DNA of 48,182 nucleotides from NCBI GenBank assembly GCA_030448245.1, contig JAUJNH010000002.1, positions 401,732-449,913 of the forward strand, written 5' to 3'. This DNA is from Acidimicrobiales bacterium (GTDB lineage: Bacteria; Actinomycetota; Acidimicrobiia; Acidimicrobiales; JAUJNH01). The stretch's first letter is position 1. Every line of letters starts with the position of its first letter. The position numbers and the translations under genes are program-made. This document shows positions 40,695 to 48,182 of the stretch, in pieces. Below the pieces are notes generated by a model. The model saw only the letters and a list, made by a program, of their open reading frames with translations, did no database searches and was not told where the DNA came from.

Positions 40695-42458
40695 TCAGCC
40701 CGAGGTGATGGCGTTGCGGATGGCAAAGACGAGGAACAGCAGGAAGGCGCCGATCGCCGCGCCGGCGGCGACGCCGAGGAGGACGGTCACCACGACGACG
40801 CCGAGCATGGCCCGGATTCGCCGCAGGATCCCGATCCGCTCCTTCAGCTGGCCCCTGGGATAGGTCGGGCGCGTCGGGCGGCTGGTCCGGGGGGGCACCT
40901 TCCGCCTGGCGGGGGTCTCGGTGACCGGCGGGTCGACGACGATGACCTCGCCGGTCGGCTCCGAGTCGAGGTCCCACTCGGTCCGGGGGGCGGCGTCGGG
41001 CACCGGCTGCAGCTCGACCGGCACCGGGACGGGCTGCGGGGCCCGGACGATGACCTGGGAGCCGTTCGGCCGGTCGTCCCACCGGCCCTCGTCGTGGTAG
41101 CGGTGGTCGTCGATGGCGACCCGGCCGGCATCGCTCGGTTGGGCGGTGGTCGGGCGAGCGAGGGCACGAGCCCGGGCCCGGTCGAGCATGCGGGCCAGGT
41201 CGAGGTCGAACTGGTCGCCTTGTGAAGCCGGCGCCTCGGCAGCCGGGGCCTCGGCCGGCTCGGGCCGGGCCTCGGCCGGGTCGGGTGGCTCGAGCACCTG
41301 CGTCGACGGACCTGGCGCCGTGGACGCCGCAGGCACCATGGGCCGCTCGGGGGCGGGGGTCGACGGGCCGGGGGGTGCGCCGGCCTCAGGAGGTTCGACG
41401 GCGACGTCTCCCCAGATCCCCCGAAGGGCCGATCGGCCCCGGTCGGTGTCGTGGACCGCTGCGGTGGCCAGGACGTCGGTGGCGTGCTCTTCAGGATCTG
41501 GTGAGTCCTGGCCCCCCGAAGGCTCCCCGGGGGCCTTCGAGCCGGACCCGTCGTCCCGGGCGGCCTCACCGGTCCGGTCGGGCGGCCAGAGCTCGTCGAA
41601 CACGTCGTCCCGGTCGGCTGGGAGGGTGCCCGAGGTCTCGAGGTCCAGCGCGGGGTGGGGGGCGGTAACCGCCTCGCGGTCGTCGGCGCCGGGCGCCGCA
41701 GCCGTGCCGGCCCTCCCGGGCTCCACGCCGGCTGGACGGTCGGCCTCGTCGACCGGTTCGGCCGGCGGCGCGGTGGCAGCAGCAACCACCGCGGGCGTGG
41801 GAGGCCTGGCCGGTGCGGCCGGTCCGGCGTCGATGACCTCGGGCTCGGCCGCGAGAGGCCCGGCCGGTGCAGCCGGTGCGGCGTCGATGACCTCGGGCTC
41901 AGCCGTGGGACGCCCAGCCGGTGCAGCCGGTGCAGCCGGTGCGGCGTCGGCGAGGTTCTCGGGGTCGGCCGACCGCTCGTCGAGAACGAAGGGACCGGTG
42001 GCCGGGTGGTGTTGGCCGACCTCCTCGAGCGTCACGTCCTCCGAGGGCGCCTCGGGCGCGGGAGGGGCCGCCGGTCCGTCAGCGTCCGACGGAGGGTGCT
42101 CCGGGGGGCGGGGTGGGGAGGGCGGTTCGGCGGCTCGGCCGGCCACGGCCTCCACCCGGGGCTCGATCCGGTCGGGATCCGGGCGCGGCGGCTCCGAACC
42201 GTCGGTGGCGACCGATGCCCCACCACCGCCAGGCTGGGACGCCTGGCGCATGGCGCTGGAGGTCGTCCCCGACGGCCGTTGGGCCGGTGGCACCGGATCG
42301 GGCGAGGGGGCCTCACCGTCGGGCGCGGTGCTCCCGACGTCGGCCTCGTCCCGCTCTTCGGCCGTCCGGCGCAGCCACGCGGCCACGTCGGAGATGCTGG
42401 GCTTGGCGGGCGCCGTGGTGCTGGGTCCGTCGTCTCGTGTCGGCGGTCCCTCGCTCAT
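40695..42458 (-). CDS. Large disordered protein with C-terminal membrane anchor
   Basis: 587 residues from ATG 42458. The first 520 or so are rich in Pro, Ala, Glu and Asp and probably disordered. It contains local repeats such as AEPEVIDAAPAAPAGP and AEPEVIDAGPAAPARP, mirrored by DNA repeats near 41810-41945. Near the end, basic residues (QLKERIGILRRIRAMLG) lead into one membrane helix (about 553-580). The short N-terminal segment SISDVAAWLRRTAEERDE is helical and may be a binding motif. It is like cytoplasmic-tail membrane proteins of actinobacterial envelopes, but has no name. Function unknown. Confidence 0.75.
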   Translation of the reverse strand: MSEGPPTRDDGPSTTAPAKPSISDVAAWLRRTAEERDEADVGSTAPDGEAPSPDPVPPAQRPSGTTSSAMRQASQPGGGGASVATDGSEPPRPDPDRIEPRVEAVAGRAAEPPSPPRPPEHPPSDADGPAAPPAPEAPSEDVTLEEVGQHHPATGPFVLDERSADPENLADAAPAAPAAPAGRPTAEPEVIDAAPAAPAGPLAAEPEVIDAGPAAPARPPTPAVVAAATAPPAEPVDEADRPAGVEPGRAGTAAAPGADDREAVTAPHPALDLETSGTLPADRDDVFDELWPPDRTGEAARDDGSGSKAPGEPSGGQDSPDPEEHATDVLATAAVHDTDRGRSALRGIWGDVAVEPPEAGAPPGPSTPAPERPMVPAASTAPGPSTQVLEPPDPAEARPEPAEAPAAEAPASQGDQFDLDLARMLDRARARALARPTTAQPSDAGRVAIDDHRYHDEGRWDDRPNGSQVIVRAPQPVPVPVELQPVPDAAPRTEWDLDSEPTGEVIVVDPPVTETPARRKVPPRTSRPTRPTYPRGQLKERIGILRRIRAMLGVVVVTVLLGVAAGAAIGAFLLFLVFAIRNAITSG

Positions 42459-42578
42459 GCAGCACCGCAGGCATGGCTGCCGGTGATTCGGCAGAGGGAC
42501 GGCTGCATGGCAGGCTGTCTGACGACCAGAACGGCCGCCCGGTGAACCTGCGTGCCCGCGGCGAGGTGGACGGACGAG

Positions 42579-44516
42579 GTGACCACGGTCGACGAGAGCG
42601 TACAGCCGGCATCAACCCCCTTCACCGATCGGGAGCGCACGGGTGTGGCGCCCACCGCGACTGGTGCCGTGCGGTGGGACGCCATCGGCCGAGCGCACGC
42701 GCCTGCAGTGCTGCTCCTCCCCGCCACCGACGACCTGCTGGGCTGGCCACCGGCGTTCGTCGACGCCCTGGTGGCCGAGGGCATGCAGGTGGTCACGATC
42801 GCCCCGCAGCCAGGGGTGGGCGACGACGCGGGCGCCGTCGCCGATGCGGCTGCCGCCGGACTGGCGGCCGCGGGCGTGGGCCGTGCCCACGTCGTCGGCG
42901 CCTCCCAGGGCGGGATCGCGGCCCAGGCGATGGCCGCCGCCCACCGGTCCACCGTGGCGTCGCTCACCTTGCTCATGACCCGCCGGCCGACCGCGGCCCC
43001 CCTCGAGGTGCCGGCCGAGCTGGTGGCCGTGCTGGCCCCGGCCCGGGGCGCCCGCCCGCTCCTGGATCGGGCCACCGAGGTGGCGGCGGCGCTGGCCCAG
43101 GGGGTCGTGCCCGACCGGACGGCGCTGCGGGCGCGGGCGGTGGCTGCCGAGGCCGGGGGGGCCGACCCGGTCACCGCCCTCCTCTCCTTCGCCGCCGGCG
43201 AGGACTCGTCGGTCCCGCCCGCCCCGACGGGCGTGCCCGCGACCGTGGTGCACGGCTCGGCGGATCCGGTGGTGCCCCTCGCAGCGGCCGAGCGGCTGGC
43301 GGCCAGCCTGGGGGCCGAGCTGGTGGTGGTCCCAGGTGGCCACGACCTGCCCTGGGGCCGGGAGGCCGACGTGGCCAGGCACGTGGCTGCCCTCGCCGCC
43401 CGCTCACCCCAACCGGGGCCGGAAGCCTCGGCCCGCGCCGGGCGCTGGTCCTGGCTCGGGCGCAGGCCCGGGAAGCTGGGAACGTCGTTCGGCGTCCTGT
43501 TCGTGCTCCTCATGGTGTCGCTCATCGCCGCCTCGACCATCGACATCCCCTACTACGCCATCAGCCCCGGGTCGGCCCGCCAGACCAACGACCTGGTCGA
43601 GGTGCCGCAGGACCACCGCTTCCCCCCCAAGGGCGAGCTGTTGTTCGTCACCGTCGGCGTCGCCCGCCTGCGGGCGCTGCAGTGGGTCGTGGTCCAGCTC
43701 GACGACGAGGTCGAGATCGTCCCCGAGCGCGCCATCCTCGGCACCACGCCCCAGGACCAGTACCGGGAGCAGGTCAGCCAGGAGATGGTGGACGCCAAGG
43801 AGGCTGCGGTGGTGGTGGCCCTGCGCCGGGTGTGCGAGCGGGTCACCGAGACGGGGACCGGCGCCCGGGTCGAGCAGGTGGTCGAGGGCTCGCCGGCGGC
43901 AGCCGCCGGCATCACCAGGGGCGACACGGTCACGGCCGTCGACGGGCGCCCCGTGAACGTGGCCTCCGACGCGCTCGACGTGCTGCGGGCCAAGCCGGTC
44001 GGCGCCCCGCTCGGGCTCACGCTCGTCAGCCCTGCCGAGGGCTCGACCCCGCGCACCGTCACGACCACGTTGGGGCGCCGGCCCGAAGATCCGGCGCGCT
44101 CGTTCCTCGGCGTCACCCTGCGCACCCGCCAGCAGGACTTCTCCCTGCCCTTCGACGTGGCCATCGACACCGGCAAGGTCGGCGGGCCCTCGGCCGGCCT
44201 CGAGTTCGCCCTCTCGATCGTCGACCAGCTGACGGCCGGCGAGCTGACCGGCGGCCAGAAGGTGGCCGTCACCGGCACCATCGAGCTCGACGGCTCTGTC
44301 GGGCCGGTCGGCGGCATCCCTCAGAAGACGGTGACGGTGCGCAGGGCCGGGGCCAGCCTGTTCCTCGTGCCGAAGGACCAGGTGGGCGAGGCGCAGGCCA
44401 AGGCCGGTGAGGGCATCGAGGTGGTGGGCGTCGACACCCTCGACGAGGCGATCCAGGCCCTGGCCGCGCGTGGTGGGGACATCTCGGGCATCCCGGGCTC
44501 CTGCCAGGGACCGTGA
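42579..44516 (+). CDS. Alpha/beta-hydrolase fused to PDZ-Lon (S16, YlbL-like) protease
   Basis: 645 residues, an unusual fusion. Residues about 40-280 are an alpha/beta hydrolase with triad Ser109 (GASQGG), Asp229 (GSADP) and His255 (GGHDLPWG). A membrane helix (about 301-318) separates it from the YlbL-type part: PYYAISPGSA, a PDZ domain (about 415-500; GSPAAAAGITRGDTVTAVDG) and an S16 protease domain with Ser538 (GGPSAG) and Lys583 (GGIPQK). Both catalytic sets are intact. The YlbL family usually starts at the membrane helix. GTG 42579 follows an AGGTGGA site; GTG 42552 is possible. The hydrolase would face the cytoplasm and the protease the outside. Confidence 0.87.
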   Translation: MTTVDESVQPASTPFTDRERTGVAPTATGAVRWDAIGRAHAPAVLLLPATDDLLGWPPAFVDALVAEGMQVVTIAPQPGVGDDAGAVADAAAAGLAAAGVGRAHVVGASQGGIAAQAMAAAHRSTVASLTLLMTRRPTAAPLEVPAELVAVLAPARGARPLLDRATEVAAALAQGVVPDRTALRARAVAAEAGGADPVTALLSFAAGEDSSVPPAPTGVPATVVHGSADPVVPLAAAERLAASLGAELVVVPGGHDLPWGREADVARHVAALAARSPQPGPEASARAGRWSWLGRRPGKLGTSFGVLFVLLMVSLIAASTIDIPYYAISPGSARQTNDLVEVPQDHRFPPKGELLFVTVGVARLRALQWVVVQLDDEVEIVPERAILGTTPQDQYREQVSQEMVDAKEAAVVVALRRVCERVTETGTGARVEQVVEGSPAAAAGITRGDTVTAVDGRPVNVASDALDVLRAKPVGAPLGLTLVSPAEGSTPRTVTTTLGRRPEDPARSFLGVTLRTRQQDFSLPFDVAIDTGKVGGPSAGLEFALSIVDQLTAGELTGGQKVAVTGTIELDGSVGPVGGIPQKTVTVRRAGASLFLVPKDQVGEAQAKAGEGIEVVGVDTLDEAIQALAARGGDISGIPGSCQGP

Positions 44517-44528
44517 GCCGGCCGGCTG

Positions 44529-44534
44529 TAGCGT
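44529..44534 (+). promoter_or_regulatory. -10 box TAGCGT for kinase/lipoprotein operon
   Basis: TAGCGT lies 34 bases before the ATG at 44569, in the 52-base gap after the fusion gene. Confidence 0.4.
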
Positions 44535-44568
44535 TTCGGAACCGGAACAACTGACCCACCGGACCACC

Positions 44569-47100
44569 ATGTCTCCCGTCGCCGCGCAGCTCCAGTTCGG
44601 GGCCGAGTTCCTCGGCTTCCTCGCCGCCCTCGCGGGCGTCGCCTTGGCCCTGCTGCGCACGGTCCCGCGGCGGCCGCCCCCGGCGGTGGCCGCCGCGTTC
44701 GCTGTGCTGGCGGCCGTGGCCTTCGCGGCCGGGTCGCGCATCGTCGAGAACCGGTCCGACCTGCTGGTGGCGATGCCCCGGCTCCTGGGGGCGACGCTCC
44801 TGGCGGTTGCCGTCGTCCTCTGGGACGTCGAGACCCGGACCAAGGTGCTGCTCCTGGCCGGGGCGGCGGCCACCGCCCTGGCTGTCCCGCTGGTGGGCCT
44901 CGACCAGGAGGTCCCGGCCGACGCGGCCGTGGCCGTCGGAGGCGTGCTCATCGGCGCCGCGGTGCTCGACCTGGCCCGCCGCTCGGTGGCCAGCCGCATC
45001 GCCGTCTCGGGCGGCGCGTCGCTGCTCGTCATCGTGCTGGTCCTGTCGGTGGCGCTCTCGGCGGTGGTCGATTCGAAGCTGCGCGACGAGGCGGTGAAGC
45101 GGCTCGACGACCGGGCCATCGCCGAGGCGAACGCGCTGAAGGGCAACCTCGGCGTGCTCGTGCGAGTCGCCACCCTGTCGAGGGACCGGCTGGCCCTGAC
45201 GGCGACGACCACCTTGGACCAGCCCTCCGACCGGGGCCGGGCCGACCAGGCAATCGAGCGGACCCTCTCCGAGCTCAATCGCCTCTCGCTGGACGAGGAG
45301 GACTACCTCTACATCAGCGACGACAACACCATCCTGGGGAACGAGGCGAAGCAGGAGCTGGACCCCGCAGGCCTCGTGGCCCTCACCGGCGACCCGGTGG
45401 TGCAGGACGCCAGGTGCCCGTCCTTCACCGGCTTCAAGGTGGCTGTCCTCGACGACCGGGCCTACGGGGTGGTCAGCACCCCGGTCTGTGGGGCCAACGC
45501 CACCCTCCTCGGCCGCCTGGTCGCGCTGATCGCGCTGAACAGCAGCCGCCTGGCCAGGGCCATCCCCGAGGGCGACTCCACGGCCCTGGCGCTGTACGGC
45601 GACAACGGCGTGGTCGCCGAATCCGGCGGCCAGCCCGATCCGGCCGTGGCCCGTCTCCTGGCGGGCCTGACCCTGACCGACAACAGGAAGCGTTCGGCCT
45701 CCCTGGGCGAGCGGTTCGTGAGCGTCGCCCCCATCAGCCTCGGCAAGACCGATTCGCCGGCCCTGGCCCTGGTGGCCTCGTTGCCCACCGCTGCGGTGTC
45801 GGAGACACGCGACGGGCTCTTCCAGGCGCTGTTCGCCATCGCCCTGCTGGGCACGCTGGTCGCCCTGCTGCTCGCCGCTGCGGTGGGCGAGCGCATCGGC
45901 GCCCGGCTGCGCAGCCTGACCGAGGCCGCGCAGGCGCTGGGCAGGGGCGACCCCGGGGTCCGGACCGGCCTGGCGGGCGACGACGAGGTCGGAACGCTCG
46001 GCGCCACCTTCGACGACATGGCGTCTGCGATCGAGGAGAAGACCGAGGTCGAGGGCCGCCTGCGGGGTCGCCTCGAGGCCGTGGTGGGCGAGATGGGTGA
46101 GGCCCTGGTGGCGACCGACGCCGAAGCCCGCATCACCGACTTCAACCGATCGGCCGAGGACCTGGTCGGGGTGTCGGCGCCCAGCGCCCTCGGCCGCCAG
46201 GTCTCCGAGGTCATCTCGCTGGCCGCCGACGACGGCACCGACCTGGCCAGCCGGCTCAAGCAGCCGCCCCGGACCCAGTGGTCCACCAGCGCCACGCTCA
46301 CGCCCCTCGACGGCCCGGCCGTCCCCGTGGCCGTCTCGGGTGCGCCGCTGCGGGACCCAGACGGAGGGCCCGCCGGCGGCGTGTTCGTCCTGCGGGACCT
46401 GCGGGGCGAGCGCGAGGTCGAGCGGATGAAGACCGAGTTCCTCTCGCGCATCGGCCACGAGCTGCGCACCCCGCTGACCGGCGTGCTCGGCTACTCCGAG
46501 ATGCTGCTGCGCCGCGACTGGCCGGTCGACCGGGCCCGCCAGATGCTCGAGGAGGTCAACGCCTCCGGTCACCGCCTCGAGCGGATCGTCCAGCTGCTCG
46601 AGTTCTTCGCGGCCGCCGCCGCCGGCCGCACCCTGCTGCGCCTCGAGCCGATCGAGGTGCGCGGCGTGATCGACGACGTCGTGAAGCTGTGGGAGCCCAA
46701 GGTGCAGCCGCCGCTCAAGCTGAGCCGCAAGGTGGCCCGAGGCCTGCCGACGGTGCTGGGCGATGCCCGGTGGCTCCGGCTGGCCCTGAGCGAACTGATC
46801 GACAACGCCATCAAGTTCTCGCCCGTGGGGGGTCCCGTCGTCATCAGCGCAGCCGGCACGTCCGAGGGGCGCGTCGAGATCTCGGTCACCGACCACGGGG
46901 TGGGCATGACGGTCGAGGAGGTCGAGCGGGCGTTCACCGACTTCGAGCAGGGCGATACCTCCGATACCCGGCGGTACGGGGGCCTCGGCCTCGGCCTCCC
47001 GCTTGTTCTTCGCGTCGTGGAGGGGCACGGTGGCGAGGTGCGCTGCGCAACCACCCCCGGGCGTGGCACCCGGCTGTCGCTCGTGCTCCCGTCCCGATGA
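44569..47100 (+). CDS. Large membrane sensor histidine kinase with PAS and HAMP
   Basis: 843 residues. About six N-terminal membrane helices (to 168) precede an extracytoplasmic sensor region (about 170-415) with KRLDDRAIAEANALKGNLGV and a possible disulfide (RCPSF, PVCGAN). A further helix (about 420-442) leads to HAMP (about 443-495), PAS (about 505-610; GEALVATDAEARITDFNRSA), HisKA with His630 (FLSRIGHELRTPLTG) and the ATPase domain (LIDNAIKFSPVGG; GLGLGLPLV). No response regulator gene is adjacent. The next gene, a lipoprotein, overlaps its stop (ATGA), so the kinase and lipoprotein probably form a sensing unit. Confidence 0.9.
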   Translation: MSPVAAQLQFGAEFLGFLAALAGVALALLRTVPRRPPPAVAAAFAVLAAVAFAAGSRIVENRSDLLVAMPRLLGATLLAVAVVLWDVETRTKVLLLAGAAATALAVPLVGLDQEVPADAAVAVGGVLIGAAVLDLARRSVASRIAVSGGASLLVIVLVLSVALSAVVDSKLRDEAVKRLDDRAIAEANALKGNLGVLVRVATLSRDRLALTATTTLDQPSDRGRADQAIERTLSELNRLSLDEEDYLYISDDNTILGNEAKQELDPAGLVALTGDPVVQDARCPSFTGFKVAVLDDRAYGVVSTPVCGANATLLGRLVALIALNSSRLARAIPEGDSTALALYGDNGVVAESGGQPDPAVARLLAGLTLTDNRKRSASLGERFVSVAPISLGKTDSPALALVASLPTAAVSETRDGLFQALFAIALLGTLVALLLAAAVGERIGARLRSLTEAAQALGRGDPGVRTGLAGDDEVGTLGATFDDMASAIEEKTEVEGRLRGRLEAVVGEMGEALVATDAEARITDFNRSAEDLVGVSAPSALGRQVSEVISLAADDGTDLASRLKQPPRTQWSTSATLTPLDGPAVPVAVSGAPLRDPDGGPAGGVFVLRDLRGEREVERMKTEFLSRIGHELRTPLTGVLGYSEMLLRRDWPVDRARQMLEEVNASGHRLERIVQLLEFFAAAAAGRTLLRLEPIEVRGVIDDVVKLWEPKVQPPLKLSRKVARGLPTVLGDARWLRLALSELIDNAIKFSPVGGPVVISAAGTSEGRVEISVTDHGVGMTVEEVERAFTDFEQGDTSDTRRYGGLGLGLPLVLRVVEGHGGEVRCATTPGRGTRLSLVLPSR

Positions 47101-48182
47101 GCGCCTCGACCCGCCGCCTCGTCGCCCTCCTCCTGGTGGCTGGCCTGGCCATCGTCGTGATCGGTTGCAACCGCAGTGCCAAGGTGGCGGGCGAGGGGCG
47201 CCTCGAGCCCGCCGGCCGGGTCCTGCTCACCGGGTCGGGCGACAAGCCGGTCACCGTCGGCCGGCCCCGTGCGCTGAAGAGCGGCGACACCGTCGAGGTG
47301 GTCGAGGGGACTGCGAAGGTCACCCTGCCGGCTGGCCCGGTGCTCGAGCTGCAGCCGCGCACCGTGCTGCACCTCAGCCGCGGCCCCGAGCTGCGAAACG
47401 GCGACCTCCTGGTCACCTCGCCAGGCCCGCCCGCCACGGTGCGGGCGGCGGGCAGTGACGTCGGCGTCACCGGCGCGGCGCGCGTCACGATCGCCCCAGC
47501 CCTCCGGGTGGCCGCCTACCAGGGCGCCGCCTCGGTCCGCAGCGGAGGACGGGCCCTTGAGGTGCCGGCCCTCCGGATGGCCGAGGTGTCGCTCATCGGG
47601 CTGCTCCCGGGCCGGCCGAGCCCCCTCGTCCTCGACCGATCCGACCCGTGGGTGGGCCGCTTCCTCCGCGAGGCGGCCGACAAGGAGGCGGCGCTCGAGA
47701 GCCGGTCGCGGGGCTTCACGACCCAGGTGAACCCGGGCGAGTCGGCGTCTGCGGCGTTCTACAGCGCCCTGCTGCCCGGCCTCCCGTTCCCGTCCGAGTT
47801 CCAGCAGGCCGAGGTGGACCGGCTGGGCCGGAGCCAGCCCCAGGCCCCGGCTCGGGCAGGCGAGGTGCTCGTGGGCGCGGCCGTCGCCCTCCAAGGCCAG
47901 CGGGGCACGTTCTCCGAGCGGGTTGCCGGCGCCGCCGCCTTCCGGGCCGAGGGAGCCACCTGGGCCCTGGTCGCCGTCGACCAGCAGGTCCCGTCGCTCG
48001 ACGCCCTCCTGCGGCTGATCGACGGCGCGGTGAACGCGGCGCCGCTCGAGCTGGCCGCGGCGCCGGCGGTGGCACCGGCCGCCCTCCCGTCGGAGCCTCC
48101 GCCCGCCCGGGCGACCCCGACCCCGAACCCGACCCCGATCCCGACCCGCGGGCCGACGACCCGTGCCGCGCCTCGGACCACC
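47097..48182 (+). CDS. FecR-like lipoprotein, C-terminus beyond window
   Basis: The open frame from ATG 47097 reaches the window end, so 361 residues are seen. The signal peptide ends in the lipobox VVIGC (cysteine at about 24), so it is predicted to be lipid-anchored outside the membrane. Residues about 40-165 form a beta-rich FecR-like domain (VEGTAKVTLPAGPVLELQPR, TVLHLSRGPELRNGDLLVTS). After a helical region (about 185-330) comes a Pro/Thr-rich tail (TPTPNPTPIPTRGPTT). FecR domains sense or relay surface signals. The ATGA overlap with the kinase gene suggests it presents a signal to that kinase. Confidence 0.8.
   Translation, partial: MSASTRRLVALLLVAGLAIVVIGCNRSAKVAGEGRLEPAGRVLLTGSGDKPVTVGRPRALKSGDTVEVVEGTAKVTLPAGPVLELQPRTVLHLSRGPELRNGDLLVTSPGPPATVRAAGSDVGVTGAARVTIAPALRVAAYQGAASVRSGGRALEVPALRMAEVSLIGLLPGRPSPLVLDRSDPWVGRFLREAADKEAALESRSRGFTTQVNPGESASAAFYSALLPGLPFPSEFQQAEVDRLGRSQPQAPARAGEVLVGAAVALQGQRGTFSERVAGAAAFRAEGATWALVAVDQQVPSLDALLRLIDGAVNAAPLELAAAPAVAPAALPSEPPPARATPTPNPTPIPTRGPTTRAAPRTT

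Noticed and set aside
44538..44563. GGAACC before the large kinase as a fourth ECF promoter
   Set aside because: No CGTT occurs 16-17 bases downstream.
43404..47028. Large minus-strand open frames opposite the fusion protein and kinase
   Set aside because: They are antisense shadows of well-defined plus-strand domains and carry no domain of their own.

Overview
The window comes from a very G+C-rich actinobacterium. Evidence: nearly every third codon position is G or C, starts are often GTG, and there are two WhiB-family iron-sulfur regulators, an anti-sigma/MucB/HtrA envelope-stress cluster, actinobacterial DUF-type metalloprotease and hydrolase families, and many TAnnnT -10 boxes lying 6-9 bases before start codons (leaderless transcription). 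The solitary mreB and overall gene mix suggest class Acidimicrobiia, but that placement is an inference. I see no rRNA, tRNA, CRISPR array, transposase or phage gene; this looks like ordinary chromosome.

Layout. 1-3.3 kb: a small membrane protein, an SCP2-domain protein and a PH-like membrane protein on the minus strand, then a hypothetical protein and the C-terminal remnant of an MMPL transporter that begins abruptly at a (CTG)7 run. 3.3-7.3 kb: an RraB-domain protein and a type-B succinate dehydrogenase operon (sdhC-sdhA-sdhB, minus strand). 7.4-10.3 kb: a glycoside-hydrolase-2-like protein lacking both catalytic glutamates, and a membrane-anchored protein. 10.4-15.4 kb: a MoxR-type AAA ATPase and its VWA-domain partner, separated by an antisense Nei/Fpg DNA glycosylase, then a macro-domain protein. 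15.5-20.1 kb: envelope-stress module: WhiB, tatA, ECF sigma factor, anti-sigma with a duplicated zinc finger, MucB-like protein, second WhiB and an HtrA protease. The sigma gene, the second whiB and htrA each carry a GGAACC-N16/17-CGTT promoter.

20.1-31.1 kb: phosphate module: polyphosphate kinase, CYTH/CHAD protein, Nudix hydrolase, histidine phosphatase, pstB divergent from pstC-pstA, surE, and a histidine kinase/response regulator pair of SenX3-RegX3/PhoR-PhoP type. A textbook PHO box (tandem 11-base GTTCACC repeats) lies between pstB and pstC. 31.1-37.3 kb: 2OG-Fe(II)-oxygenase-like protein, MFS transporter, YfcE-type phosphodiesterase, metalloprotease-family protein, degenerate epimerase and a membrane HtrA-like protein that has lost its catalytic His and Ser. 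37.4-40.7 kb: a 34-base palindromic tandem-repeat array, moaE, a small membrane protein, mreB, a HEAT-repeat protein and a sortase. 40.7-48.2 kb: a long disordered membrane protein, an unusual alpha/beta-hydrolase-PDZ-Lon-type protease fusion, a large membrane histidine kinase and a FecR-like lipoprotein running off the end.

The points most worth following up are the three-promoter ECF regulon, the hydrolase-PDZ-S16 fusion, the palindromic 34-base repeat array between two divergent leaderless promoters, and several enzyme homologues that have lost catalytic residues.
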